Shown piece by piece: positions 16,780 to 25,939 of a stretch of DNA of 49,024 bases; position 1 is the stretch's first letter, and the number at the start of each line of letters is the position of its first letter. The notes below the pieces were generated by a model that saw nothing but the letters and a program-made list of their open reading frames with translations, did no database searches and was not told where the DNA came from. The DNA comes from FEN-1297 sp963787005 (GTDB lineage Bacteria; Bacteroidota; Ignavibacteria; Ignavibacteriales; Ignavibacteriaceae), in NCBI GenBank assembly GCA_963787005.1, contig CAWBBX010000004.1, positions 1 through 49,024 on the forward strand. Reading direction: 5' to 3'. The position numbers were made by a program, and so were the translations under genes.

Positions 16780-17715
16780 TTGTCATTTAAAAGCAGCTTC
16801 AAAAGATTCGCCGGGATTCAAACGGAAGAAGAGAAGAACACTCCCAAAACCAAGAAGCAGAAAACAAAAGAATTTTTCGAATCCCTGATATTCGCCGCAA
16901 TAGCGGCGTTCTTCATAATTACGTTTATCATTCAGAATACCAGAATTCCTACCGGATCGATGGAAGATACTATTCTGGTCGGCGATTTTGTACTTGTGAA
17001 TAAATTTATTTACGGCTCCGAATCTCCCAGATACATTCCGTTAACGCAGATTCCTATTCCCCATTTTCGCCTTCCCGCATTGAGAGATCCCCACAGAAAA
17101 GACATTGTTGTTTTCGAATTTCCGGGTATGAGGGACAGGGTTAAAGCGAAGGAACTGGGAGTCAATTACGTTAAAAGATGCATAGGTACACCCGGCGATA
17201 CAATTCAAATAATCAACAAAGTAGTTTATGTGAATCATAAACAGTTGTGGATTCCGTCGCACATCAAATACCTGGAAGCGTTCCCAAAACCGGCGGGTTA
17301 CGTAACTCCGGGGATCTTCCCGAAAGGTATGCCCTGGAACGAGGATAATTACGGTCCGCTTATTGTTCCGAAGAAAGGTTACACCATTCATCTGGATTCG
17401 GTGAACGCGGAGCAGTGGAGAATCACAATCGACAGGGAATACGGCAAAAACGTTGTGGCGATAAAAGACGGAGTAGTTACAATAGAAGGAAAGCCGGTCA
17501 CGTCTTATACATTTAAGGATAATTATTATTTTATGATGGGCGATAACAGGGACGACAGTCTCGACAGCCGTTTCTGGGGCTTCGTACCGCGCAGAAATGT
17601 TGAAGGCGAGGCATTCATTACTTTGTTTTCCTGGGATAGAAATATTCCGTTCACGCAGATATTTAAGCTTCTCGGTTCGATTAGGCCCGACAGAATATTG
17701 AAGCTTTTGAATTAA
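16780..17715 (+). CDS. lepB: Signal peptidase I
   Basis: 311 residues, S26A family. One TM helix at about 35-51 is followed by the catalytic motif PTGSMEDT with Ser60; the general base is K132 in YVKRCIGTPGD; the third box is MMGDNRDDSLDSRFWGFVP. It removes signal peptides of exported proteins at the outer face of the inner membrane. The start is TTG at 16780, supported by GGAG 9-10 bases upstream; no in-frame ATG precedes the TM helix. It lies 33 bases after the true end of gatB, possibly co-transcribed. Confidence 0.95.
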   Translation: MSFKSSFKRFAGIQTEEEKNTPKTKKQKTKEFFESLIFAAIAAFFIITFIIQNTRIPTGSMEDTILVGDFVLVNKFIYGSESPRYIPLTQIPIPHFRLPALRDPHRKDIVVFEFPGMRDRVKAKELGVNYVKRCIGTPGDTIQIINKVVYVNHKQLWIPSHIKYLEAFPKPAGYVTPGIFPKGMPWNEDNYGPLIVPKKGYTIHLDSVNAEQWRITIDREYGKNVVAIKDGVVTIEGKPVTSYTFKDNYYFMMGDNRDDSLDSRFWGFVPRRNVEGEAFITLFSWDRNIPFTQIFKLLGSIRPDRILKLLN

Positions 17716-17743
17716 TCCGATAATTTTTATTTTGATTTTGACC

Positions 17744-17772
17744 GGGCGGGTAATTTCATACCGCCCTTTTTA
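17744..17772 (+). terminator. Intrinsic terminator after lepB
   Basis: GGGCGGGTA and TACCGCCC form a GC-rich stem with one bulged base and a short loop, followed by TTTTTATTTTT. It begins 29 bases after the lepB stop. Confidence 0.8.
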
Positions 17773-17797
17773 TTTTTAATTAGATTTATAAAATTAT

Positions 17798-17817
17798 CAA
17801 TCCTCTACGAGGATTGG
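17798..17817. repeat. Palindrome CAATCCTCTACGAGGATTG
   Basis: 8-bp stem with a TAC loop just upstream of the 114-bp repeats. It is related by its CTCTACGAGG core to the hairpins inside those repeats. Confidence 0.7.
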
Positions 17818-17841
17818 ATTTTTTGCTGTTAATATTTTTTT

Positions 17842-18696
17842 CTACCATAATGTTTCCTCTACGAGGAAAGGATATGGTGCTTATATTATCTTTGATAGAA
17901 ATAAAAATGAATTATTGATTTCCCGACCATCGTAGATGGTCATTTTTGGTAGAAACTACCATAATGTTTCCTCTACGAGGAAAGGATATGGTGCTTATAT
18001 TATCTTTGATAGAAATAAAAATGAATTATTGATCTTCCGACCATCGTAGATGGTCATTTTTGGTAGAAATGATTGACAAAAAGGATATTGATCCTCGTAG
18101 AGGATCGATAAAAAATAATTACGGATTCTAATTACATATTCATCACGAAAAATTATTTAAATGGATCTTCTAAATATTAACTGCGAACGGTACAAACTAA
18201 AAAACGGCCTTGACGTTATACTATACAAGGATAACAGCCTTCCCGTCGTTTCCTCTAATATCTGGTACAGAACCGGCTCAGCGAACGAACATAAGGGCAA
18301 AACCGGCATCGCTCATCTTTTTGAAAACTACCATAATGTTTCCTCTACGAGGAAAGGATATGGTGCTTATATTATCTTTGATAGAAATAAAAATGAATTA
18401 TTGATCTTCCGACCATCGTAGATGGTCATTTTTGGTAGAAATGATTGACAAAAAGGATATTGATCCTCGTAGAGGATCGATAAAAAATAATTACGGATTC
18501 TAATTACATATTCATCACGAAAAATTATTTAAATGGATCTTCTAAATATTAACTGCGAACGGTACAAACTAAAAAACGGCCTTGACGTTATACTATACAA
18601 GGATAACAGCCTTCCCGTCGTTTCCTCTAATATCTGGTACAGAACCGGCTCAGCGAACGAACATAAGGGCAAAACCGGCATCGCTCATCTTTTTGA
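17842..18696. repeat. Nested tandem duplication: 114-bp unit and 372-bp unit
   Basis: A 114-bp unit, with hairpins TTTCCTCTACGAGGAAA and GACCATCGTAGATGGTC, occurs at 17842-17955, 17956-18069 and 18328-18441. A larger 372-bp unit, which contains the 114-bp unit, the upstream region and the first 55 codons of the M16 gene, is repeated head to tail at 17953-18324 and 18325-18696. The two large copies look identical by eye, so the event is recent. Copy 17842 differs slightly (GATTTCCCGACC versus GATCTTCCGACC), so the small duplication is older. Confidence 0.95.
18161..18421 (+). pseudogene. Truncated duplicate of the M16 protease N-terminus
   Basis: 86 residues. The first 55 are identical to the N-terminus of the intact M16 gene at 18533, up to the zinc motif AHLFE; the frame then enters the palindromic 114-bp unit (NYHNVSS...) and ends. 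It is the by-product of the 372-bp tandem duplication and keeps the same upstream sequence as the real gene, so it is likely transcribed and translated. It cannot be an active protease because the second His of HxxEH and all that follows is missing. Confidence 0.9.
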
Positions 18697-19813
18697 GCAT
18701 ATGATGTTCCAGGGTTCGCAGAACGTTCAGAAAGAAATGCACTTCAGGTTTATACAGGAAGCAGGCGGCACACTCAACGGATCAACCAGCTTCGACAGAA
18801 CGAACTATTACGAAAAGGTTCCTTCAAATTTTCTTGAGCTTATCCTCTGGCTCGAGTCCGACAGGATGGGGTATCTACTCCCCGCTATGACGCAGGAAAA
18901 ACTTGATAACCAGAAAAACGTTGTGAGCAACGAAAGACTCGAGCGGTACGATAATCAGCCGTACGGACTAGCATGGGAGCTCGTCATCTCAAACTTGTAT
19001 CCCGAGGGCCATCCTTACAGCTGGCCTACAATCGGATCGCTGGAAGATATTTCAAACTTTACCTTGGACGACGTTCATTCGTTCTTCACAAAGCATTACT
19101 CACCCGCCAACTCGTCGCTCGTACTCGCGGGAGATTTAGAGTCTTCAAAAGTAAAAGATCTGATCGAAAAATATTACGGCGTTCTCGAGTCCCCCGCTGT
19201 TCCGGACCCGGTCTTCGTTCCGAAGACGGAGCTTGTTTCAGATAAAGTCTTGGTGCACGAGGACAACGTTCAGCTCGAAAGGATTTACCTGGCGTGGCCG
19301 ACCGTACCCGCATACACTGACGGCGACAATGTTCTCGACGTTCTATCCGATATCCTTTCCGGGTCAAAGAATTCGCGTCTTTATAGGAGTCTTGTATTCG
19401 ATAAGGAGATCGCTCAGGACGTGTCCGCGTTCCAGTTTTCCGGAAAATACGCAGGCCACTTTATGATAATAGCTACCGCGAAACCGGGCGTATCGCTGGA
19501 TTCATTGAAGAAAGAGATCTTCGGCGAGCTGGATAAATTAAAAAAAGACGGAATTACCGGGAAAGAGCTGACAAAATCGAAAAACGGCATCAAATCCGGC
19601 TTCATTTATTCTCTTCAGAATATAGATTCTCTTGCCGATCAGCTTAATCACTACAGCTATTACCTCGGTGAACCGAACTCATTCGCTGTTGATCTGGAAA
19701 GATACCAGACTGTCGACGCAGATTCGGTAAAAACTCACGTTGAAAAATATTTCGCGGGACCGCACGTTGAACTTCACGTGGTTCCGAAAAAAGGAAAAGC
19801 TCAAAAGTTATGA
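18533..19813 (+). CDS. M16 family zinc protease, catalytic subunit
   Basis: 426 residues, two M16 lobes. Zinc motif H52-L-F-E-H56, with the third ligand in VVSNERLER (about Glu134), all present. No signal peptide is seen, so it is probably cytoplasmic or uses another route. It overlaps the next gene by four bases (ATGA), which encodes the partner lacking the zinc site. Such pairs resemble the beta and alpha subunits of mitochondrial processing peptidase and bacterial two-subunit M16B proteases. Its promoter region and first 55 codons have been duplicated upstream. Confidence 0.93.
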   Translation: MDLLNINCERYKLKNGLDVILYKDNSLPVVSSNIWYRTGSANEHKGKTGIAHLFEHMMFQGSQNVQKEMHFRFIQEAGGTLNGSTSFDRTNYYEKVPSNFLELILWLESDRMGYLLPAMTQEKLDNQKNVVSNERLERYDNQPYGLAWELVISNLYPEGHPYSWPTIGSLEDISNFTLDDVHSFFTKHYSPANSSLVLAGDLESSKVKDLIEKYYGVLESPAVPDPVFVPKTELVSDKVLVHEDNVQLERIYLAWPTVPAYTDGDNVLDVLSDILSGSKNSRLYRSLVFDKEIAQDVSAFQFSGKYAGHFMIIATAKPGVSLDSLKKEIFGELDKLKKDGITGKELTKSKNGIKSGFIYSLQNIDSLADQLNHYSYYLGEPNSFAVDLERYQTVDADSVKTHVEKYFAGPHVELHVVPKKGKAQKL

Positions 19814-21174
19814 ATATAGACAGAAGCGTAAAACCTGCTCCCGATTCGGAAATTTCTTTCACCCTTCCCGGAATGAAAAGCTTCGAGCTCAACAACGGGC
19901 TCAAAGTTATCTTTGTGAAGAAGGACAAGCTCCCGATACTTCAATTAAATCTCGTAATAAGCGCAGGCAGCAAATTTGATCCGGAAGACAAAAAAGGTCT
20001 CTCTAATCTCTGCTGCATGGCCATAGACGAAGGGGCCGGCAAATTCAGTGCGCTTGAACTCAGCGAGGAGTTCGATACGCTCGGTACTTACTTCGGTGTT
20101 TACGGCGACCAGGATTCGTCGTACATGTATCTTCAGGCTCTAAGCGAATTCACTGACAGGTCGCTCGAGCTTTTTTCTTCCGTAGTAACGCAGCCTAGAT
20201 TTGCCGACGATGATTTCGACCGGGAAAAAAGAAAGATTACCGTAAGACTGATGCAGCTGCTGGATGAAGCCGATGAGATAGCCGACGAAGTGAGCGAGAA
20301 TTTGATATTCGGAAGCACGTCTGCATACTCGTATCCCAATCTCGGGTATCCCGGCACCGTAGATAAGATTACGGTGCAGGACGCAAAGAACTTTTACAAG
20401 AAATATTTCAGTCCGCACAATTCGGTCTTAGTAGTAGTGGGAGATGCCGATTTAACCGGACTAAAAGAAAAATTAAATAACTATTTAGGTGGATGGAAAG
20501 GCGGTTCAAGCAAAACCGGTACCGTCAAAATTCCTTCCTCAAGAAGCAAAGGCATTCACATAGTAGATAAAGCCTCTGCGGTGCAAAGTGAGATACGTGT
20601 CGGCTATCTTTCCACAAAGCGGTCGGAAGGCGATTATTTTCCGAAGATGCTGTTAAATACTATACTCGGCGGACAATTTACGAGCAGGCTGAATTTGAAT
20701 TTGCGTGAGAATAAGGGATACACTTACGGAATTAATTCGCGTTTCAATTACTTTAAAGAGGCAGGATATTTTTATATATCAACTTCTGTAGGATCCGAGA
20801 ATACCGGCAATGCAGTGTACGAGATAATGAAAGAGCTTCGCGGTATTAAAAACGGCGTTACTCCCGAAGAACTGGATTTTGCCAAGTCATCGCTTATAAG
20901 AAAATTCCCGTCTAACTTCGAGACTTACAGGCAGATCGCGACAAACATTACCGGGAAGATAATACATAACCTGCCGGAAAATTATTTTGATACTTATCTT
21001 GAAAACGTTATCTCAATTTCTTTGGAAGAAGTCAACGCCGCGGCAGATAAGTACATTCATCCGGAACAAGCTGTTATAACCGTAGTTGGAAATAAAGCCG
21101 ATATTTTACCGCAGTTGGAAAAACTGGACCATGGCAAAATTATAGAAGTGGATATTAAAGGCAGGCCGGTTTAA
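19810..21174 (+). CDS. M16 family protein, non-catalytic partner subunit
   Basis: 454 residues, M16 fold. The HxxEH position reads NLCCMAIDEGAG, so there is no zinc site. The R/Y substrate-binding motif is kept in the second lobe (NLRENKGYTYGINSRF), the hallmark of the alpha-type subunit. Together with the upstream gene it should form a heterodimeric protease. The N-terminal ~15 residues (INRSVKPAPDSEI type) are not a signal peptide. Coupled to the catalytic subunit by ATGA. Confidence 0.9.
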   Translation: MNIDRSVKPAPDSEISFTLPGMKSFELNNGLKVIFVKKDKLPILQLNLVISAGSKFDPEDKKGLSNLCCMAIDEGAGKFSALELSEEFDTLGTYFGVYGDQDSSYMYLQALSEFTDRSLELFSSVVTQPRFADDDFDREKRKITVRLMQLLDEADEIADEVSENLIFGSTSAYSYPNLGYPGTVDKITVQDAKNFYKKYFSPHNSVLVVVGDADLTGLKEKLNNYLGGWKGGSSKTGTVKIPSSRSKGIHIVDKASAVQSEIRVGYLSTKRSEGDYFPKMLLNTILGGQFTSRLNLNLRENKGYTYGINSRFNYFKEAGYFYISTSVGSENTGNAVYEIMKELRGIKNGVTPEELDFAKSSLIRKFPSNFETYRQIATNITGKIIHNLPENYFDTYLENVISISLEEVNAAADKYIHPEQAVITVVGNKADILPQLEKLDHGKIIEVDIKGRPV

Positions 21175-21192
21175 TCTTCAAATTGAAGAATT
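21173..21192. terminator. Weak two-way terminator between convergent genes
   Basis: AATCTTCAAATTGAAGAATT is an AT-rich hairpin that covers the short gap between the M16 pair (plus) and the deacetylase-like gene (minus). With T-rich sequence on both sides it could serve both directions. Confidence 0.4.
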
Positions 21193-22232
21193 TATTTAAC
21201 TCCTTTTATGTATAAATCGCTCTTGTTCTTCAATACAACCGAAGGATTGATGAATTTATACCCCACTTTTATCAAGCCTAAAATTTCCGGCCTAATGATT
21301 TTAAAATCATCTACGTTAACATTTATTAATTTCTGCTGACCGTCTTTAAGAGTTATTATCAATTTACGGAAGTCTTTATTTATCTGCGCTGCATCCGCGC
21401 CTCCAAGCTTTACAACCGAACTTTCCTTTAACAACGATATATTTCTTTTCTTAAATTCATCGCGAATAAAAGGAAAAACAGGCGATGTATAAAGTGATGA
21501 CCGGTTGTCTATCATAAAAAACACCGCTTTGGGAAAAGCGGCTATTATGGCTCTTATAGAATTTCTAAGGCGCCCGGAAGAATAGCCGGGGCTCATTTTA
21601 AAGTTGAGATCTGAAATATCGTCATTTAAAAGAACGGCAAATTCTTTTCGGCCATTGGTAAACTCCTTTGAGAGTTTTACCGACTGTTTGGACGGGACAA
21701 GCAGCGCGGCGAACATTTGGGGACCGGAAGCCAGTTCATCCCTTATTTCTGTACCCGCGTCTCCGAACCCCGATACTATAATTCCCGCGCTTCCGGCGTC
21801 TCTTTCGATTTTATCGTCATAATTAAATTCGGAAGTTAGAATAACCTCATCGTCAAAAGATATTTTCAAAAATGTTTTTCCGCCGATTACCAGTTCTTTT
21901 GTGCTGAGATTTATTCCCTTTCCGTAAAATGTCCCGTATATCTCCTGCAGTATTACGGTGATCGGAAGATCTTTCGGGACATCGACCCGGTAATTGTACT
22001 TCCCGGAGAAATTTCTTCTCTTTTTTACAGGCTCAATCCACTCCTTCTTCAAGCCGAAATCTTTCAGGTTATCAAGAAAACTCATATTAACCGCATCGGG
22101 CGGCATTTTAATCAAGTGGGGCGTAGTCTCTTTTTTCGACATCTTAACTTGAACGAGGTTCGCGATTAAAAATAAAACCGACAATCCGAATAAATAATAT
22201 ATAATTTGTTTTTTATCGAAAGACTTTTTCAT
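21192..22232 (-). CDS. Membrane-anchored divergent polysaccharide deacetylase-like protein (YibQ/DUF610-like)
   Basis: 346 residues: a TM anchor at about 10-27, an N-terminal periplasmic domain, and from ~145 a domain with AGIIVSGFGD, FAALLVPSKQS, EFAVLLND, MSPGYSSGRLRNSI and KAVFFMIDNRSSLYTSPV. The order (start strand with Gly-Phe-Gly, 'PS' strand, LN strand, PG, then a serine-rich strand) is that of divergent polysaccharide deacetylases of the YibQ group. The metal-binding His/Asp residues of active enzymes are not evident: the IDDFG of YibQ is VSGFG here. So the protein may be inactive or bind glycans only. Assignment is tentative. Confidence 0.5.
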   Translation of the reverse strand: MKKSFDKKQIIYYLFGLSVLFLIANLVQVKMSKKETTPHLIKMPPDAVNMSFLDNLKDFGLKKEWIEPVKKRRNFSGKYNYRVDVPKDLPITVILQEIYGTFYGKGINLSTKELVIGGKTFLKISFDDEVILTSEFNYDDKIERDAGSAGIIVSGFGDAGTEIRDELASGPQMFAALLVPSKQSVKLSKEFTNGRKEFAVLLNDDISDLNFKMSPGYSSGRLRNSIRAIIAAFPKAVFFMIDNRSSLYTSPVFPFIRDEFKKRNISLLKESSVVKLGGADAAQINKDFRKLIITLKDGQQKLINVNVDDFKIIRPEILGLIKVGYKFINPSVVLKNKSDLYIKGVK

Positions 22233-22378
22233 AATTAAATATTTAGGTGAAATAAAAGGACGGGATACTTACTTGTGCTATTTTATGAATACCCTGTCCC
22301 CTCCTTAAAAATGAGAGGGATCAAAGGGGAGACCGAATCAACAAATAAACTAAAATAAATTCTCAAAGAAATAGGTTT

Positions 22379-23161
22379 CTACTTATTCTTAAACTCAGGC
22401 TTTCTTTTTTCAAGGAACGCGGACGTTCCTTCTTTAAAGTCCTCGGTACCGCAGCACAGAGCGAACAAAGTAGCTTCGTAATTTTGTCCTTCTCTTGTCG
22501 AAACCTCATCGGAAATGTTCACGGCTTTAACCGCCAGCCTAACCGCGTTACCGGCTTTAGACGCGATCTTTTCCGCCATCTCTAAAGCTTTCCCCATTAA
22601 TTCGGAATGGGGGAATACTTTGCTTACCAGCCCTATCCTCAGAGCTTCTGCTGAATCGATCATATCACCGGTTAAAATATATTCCATCGCGCGGCCGGAA
22701 TTTATGAGTCTGGTTAATCTCTGCGTTCCGCCGTAGCCGGGTATGATCCCCAGGTTAACCTCCGGCTGCCCGAACTTCGCATTCTCTGAAGCCAGTCTTA
22801 TATGACAGCAGAGAGAGAGCTCGCAGCCTCCGCCCAGCGCATATCCGTTTACCGCGGCAATAACCGGCTTGGAAAGATTCTCGATGATATTAAAAGTTTC
22901 CTGTCCCTTTTCGGCAAATTCCTTTCCGGAGATCATTTCGAGCTGATTAAGCTCCTTAATATCAGCCCCTGCAACAAAAGCCTTCTCCCCGCTTCCCGTT
23001 AAGATTACAACCGAAACGTTTTCATTTCCGTTGAGCTCCGTAAATACGCTTCTAAGCTCATCCATCGTCTGAGCGTTGAGTGCGTTCAGTTTATCGGGAC
23101 GATTAACCGTAACAACCGCGGTACGCCCCTTATGTTCTACTGTTAAATTTTGAAGTGACAT
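22379..23161 (-). CDS. Enoyl-CoA hydratase/isomerase family protein (crotonase)
   Basis: 260 residues. The oxyanion-hole segment AFVAGADIKEL, the GYALGGGCE114L block and GQPE134VNLGIIPGYGGTQRL carry both catalytic glutamates of true enoyl-CoA hydratases (equivalent to Glu144 and Glu164 of the rat enzyme). It should hydrate short-chain enoyl-CoA in beta-oxidation or butanoate-type pathways. The 147 bases to the neighbour at 22232 hold no gene. Confidence 0.92.
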   Translation of the reverse strand: MSLQNLTVEHKGRTAVVTVNRPDKLNALNAQTMDELRSVFTELNGNENVSVVILTGSGEKAFVAGADIKELNQLEMISGKEFAEKGQETFNIIENLSKPVIAAVNGYALGGGCELSLCCHIRLASENAKFGQPEVNLGIIPGYGGTQRLTRLINSGRAMEYILTGDMIDSAEALRIGLVSKVFPHSELMGKALEMAEKIASKAGNAVRLAVKAVNISDEVSTREGQNYEATLFALCCGTEDFKEGTSAFLEKRKPEFKNK

Positions 23162-23173
23162 AGTTCCTCTCTA

Positions 23174-23767
23174 TCATAAATTTATATACAGCGGCAACCT
23201 GACTTTCAGGTCGAGGCCGAGATACTGATTCGATTGATAATAATTGTAAGTCGCCAGGATTTCCATCATGAACATAGACATACCAGCGCCGACGGATAAT
23301 CCCATTTTCGAAGTATCTTCGGTGTAGTTGCTCTTGCCGGTAAAAAGCTTGAACTGATGAAGGCGCTGCATGTAAAGGTAATCGGCCGAGATCTCAACAA
23401 TGGGCATAAACAGTACGACGTTCTCTACGAGCGGCGGAAAATAATATCTGATGCCTACGCTGACCGGAAGTAAGTTAGTGGACAAATTTGAGTAATCGGA
23501 TATCTGGTAGAATTGCTGTGCCCCGGGGAACTGATCGAACCCGACTTTCGCGAAAATGAAAAACGGGATATATTCGTTATCCGTATATGCAACCTCAACG
23601 TTAAACGCGTATCCTACATCGGTCGAGTTTGAAAAATATCCCACCGGGAGTCTGGGTCCTACCGCAAAGGCCACGAACAGTCCCCTCGCTTTATCGATGG
23701 GCCCCCTTTGCGCCAATGTGCTTCCCGCGCATAGTATTAATACCAATGTAAGAAGAATTTTTTTCAT
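23174..23767 (-). CDS. Outer-membrane beta-barrel-like protein
   Basis: 197 residues with a clear signal peptide (MKKILLTLVLILCAGSTLAQ, cut after Ala19). The mature part alternates hydrophobic and aromatic residues in strands (FVAFAVGPRLPVGYF, YAFNVEVAYTD, VSVGIRYYFPP, LDLKVRLPLYINL) and ends in a hydrophobic C-terminal residue, as in small 8-stranded barrels. Specific function unknown. It ends 12 bases before the crotonase start. Confidence 0.7.
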   Translation of the reverse strand: MKKILLTLVLILCAGSTLAQRGPIDKARGLFVAFAVGPRLPVGYFSNSTDVGYAFNVEVAYTDNEYIPFFIFAKVGFDQFPGAQQFYQISDYSNLSTNLLPVSVGIRYYFPPLVENVVLFMPIVEISADYLYMQRLHQFKLFTGKSNYTEDTSKMGLSVGAGMSMFMMEILATYNYYQSNQYLGLDLKVRLPLYINL

Positions 23768-23813
23768 TCAAGATCAGATTTCTTAAAATCAAAATACAAA
23801 AATTACTCATTAT

Positions 23814-24629
23814 CTAAAATGTAATGGTTAATTTCCGTTTTCTAAAGTACGCCGACAACGAAATCAGTATCGCGGTCAAAGCGAGCTGAAGCTGTACAAT
23901 GTAATTCGCCGCAAAACCTTTGAGTTCAAAAAATCCGTCCCAGCTTTGATAGCGCGCGGCAAAAAGCATATGAATTAACGGTGTTGATGAGCTGCCGAAA
24001 GCAAGTACGCAGCTCCAGAATACTGTGAAAAAAATGATGCCGAACCAGTATATATTCTGAAAATATTTAAGTAGAAAGGCGGCTATTACACCGAATAGAA
24101 TCAAAACCGTTAAACCGGAATAATCGAACTTGTCGCCTTCGAGAGGAACGAATTCGTAGGCGAACAATAAGATGGAAGTTAATACGACGGTTAGGAAAGG
24201 CATTCTTTCGGAAGATAAGCCGGTTTGTATCAGAAAGACCCCCATCAATAAAAGCATAGGGAAATTCCAAACCAGGTATATCGGGTAGTCTATTATTGAA
24301 GACATCCCGAACTCGTAAAAATAGTCGGGGTCGCCGACCGACAGCATTTTTGTTAAATAAAGGGCGCCTATAATAAGAAGCGGCGGAAGAAATATCCATC
24401 CCACAAAACCGAAATTATTCCGGTAATCCGGAGAGGTAAATATTTTTTTTATTGAATACCTGCCGGCTGCCGGAAGAATGACCAGCGCGGGCAGGATAAA
24501 AGAAAGCTGGAATCTGAAACCTAATAAGATGAGATAGGTATCCAGTCCAAAATACCTTAACAGTATTCCGGCCGCATTAACCAGCGCCACCGCGGCCGCA
24601 ATCCGGGCGATTCCTATGCCTTTGTTCAT
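23814..24629 (-). CDS. Hypothetical polytopic membrane protein
   Basis: 271 residues, about eight TM helices, with a basic C-terminus (YFRKRKLTITF). I do not recognise a family. It starts five bases after the stop of the DUF2231 gene, so the two are likely co-transcribed and may work together. Confidence 0.7.
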   Translation of the reverse strand: MNKGIGIARIAAAVALVNAAGILLRYFGLDTYLILLGFRFQLSFILPALVILPAAGRYSIKKIFTSPDYRNNFGFVGWIFLPPLLIIGALYLTKMLSVGDPDYFYEFGMSSIIDYPIYLVWNFPMLLLMGVFLIQTGLSSERMPFLTVVLTSILLFAYEFVPLEGDKFDYSGLTVLILFGVIAAFLLKYFQNIYWFGIIFFTVFWSCVLAFGSSSTPLIHMLFAARYQSWDGFFELKGFAANYIVQLQLALTAILISLSAYFRKRKLTITF

Positions 24630-24634
24630 TGAGT

Positions 24635-25108
24635 TTATTTGGTGATTTCCGTTTTAATAATGTCTGTACCGGCGCCGTAACCGTATACCAGTTTTCCTCC
24701 GTAATATCCTGTTTGATATATAAAATACACTCCGGCGAATGCCAGTATAAGAACAACATACTTCAAACTTCCGGTAAATTTTTTCTTAAGGACGAGATAC
24801 GTCCTTAGGACCAGAAGTCCCGTAAAAAACCAGAGAGTCGTATTCGCAAAATCCTCGTGATTTTCAATTGCATTAAGCGGGATATGCGCGCCGGCTTTAA
24901 TCCACTGCCTGGCAACGTTTTCCGCGGAATTGCCGGTCAGTACCGCCGCAACTAATCCGAGCACGCCCAGCAGAAGGAACAGGTGCGCCGTCTTGGAGAA
25001 AAAATCTTTGTTGAAGATAATCCCGATAGTCTCGAGAAGAACGTACGCCAATAAAAGCGCTATCGGGAAATGAATAACCAGCGGGTGCAGTCGAGCGAGA
25101 AAATCCAT
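24635..25108 (-). CDS. DUF2231 domain membrane protein
   Basis: 157 residues, four TM helices. The opening LHPLVIHFPIALLLAYVLLE is the DUF2231 signature, and further His residues (H95, H104) in the middle are conserved in the family; some relatives are thought to bind heme. Function unknown. Upstream partner of the polytopic protein at 23814. Confidence 0.85.
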   Translation of the reverse strand: MDFLARLHPLVIHFPIALLLAYVLLETIGIIFNKDFFSKTAHLFLLLGVLGLVAAVLTGNSAENVARQWIKAGAHIPLNAIENHEDFANTTLWFFTGLLVLRTYLVLKKKFTGSLKYVVLILAFAGVYFIYQTGYYGGKLVYGYGAGTDIIKTEITK

Positions 25109-25181
25109 TCTGATTCCTTGTAGAAAATTAATAACCTTTTTTGAAATTTAAATTTGCAAATTACACCCGGCGCACGCGGGA

Positions 25182-25937
25182 TCAGCCGCACAGCACAGAG
25201 CCGCCGTTAACGTTTAGAATCTCTCCGTTAATATGATCGGCCAGCTCCGATGCGAGAAAAAGCACCGGTCCGGCTATATCCTCCGGCTCCGCGATCTTTT
25301 GAACCGGTATTCCCCGCCTTATCTTTTCTTTATAGTCTGTATCCGAAAAAGCGCCCTTCGTCATATCGGTAACTACCCAGCCGGGAGCTACACTGTTAGT
25401 ATTTATATTGTATTCACCCAGCTCGGCGGCGAGAGACTTGGTAAAAGAAATTATTCCGCCCTTCGAAGCGGCGTAATGAGAGTAGAACGGCTCGCCTCTT
25501 TGTCCCGCCGTAGATGTAATACTAATAATCCTTCCGAAATTATTTTTCTTCATCGATGGAATAACCGCTTTTGTAAATAGGAATGTGCCCGTTAAATTTA
25601 TACGGATTGTTTCTTCCCACTGTTCGGGCATCATCTCGTCGATCTTGCCGTACTTCCAGACTCCGGCGTTGTTCACAAGTATATCTACTTTGCCGAAATC
25701 GGCAATTACGGCAGCCACGGTTTTTTCAATCTCCCCGGCCGAAAGAATGTCGGTCTTATAAGATTTAATTTTTGTTGATGAGGAAAATTCACCGACAATT
25801 TCTGCGGCTTCACTTTCGGCGCTGTTATAAGTAAAAGCAACATCCGCGCCTGCGCCTGCGAATAATTTTACGCATGCTCTGCCTATACCGCGCGAGCCGC
25901 CGGTAATTAATACAATTTTAGATTTCAGATCCATCAT
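25182..25937 (-). CDS. Short-chain dehydrogenase/reductase (FabG-like)
   Basis: 251 residues. NAD(P) motif TGGSRGIGRA (12-21), NNAG (89-92), catalytic S142, Y155-x3-K159 and N114, and the C-terminal NGEILNVNGGSVLCG. Closest in style to 3-oxoacyl-ACP or acetoacetyl-CoA reductases; the substrate is not readable. It begins two bases after the truA stop, so they form one transcript. Confidence 0.9.
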   Translation of the reverse strand: MMDLKSKIVLITGGSRGIGRACVKLFAGAGADVAFTYNSAESEAAEIVGEFSSSTKIKSYKTDILSAGEIEKTVAAVIADFGKVDILVNNAGVWKYGKIDEMMPEQWEETIRINLTGTFLFTKAVIPSMKKNNFGRIISITSTAGQRGEPFYSHYAASKGGIISFTKSLAAELGEYNINTNSVAPGWVVTDMTKGAFSDTDYKEKIRRGIPVQKIAEPEDIAGPVLFLASELADHINGEILNVNGGSVLCG

Positions 25938-25939
25938 AA

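Noticed and set aside
18161..18421. The 86-residue frame as an independent small gene
   Set aside because: Its first 55 residues are an exact copy of the next gene and the rest is translated repeat DNA.
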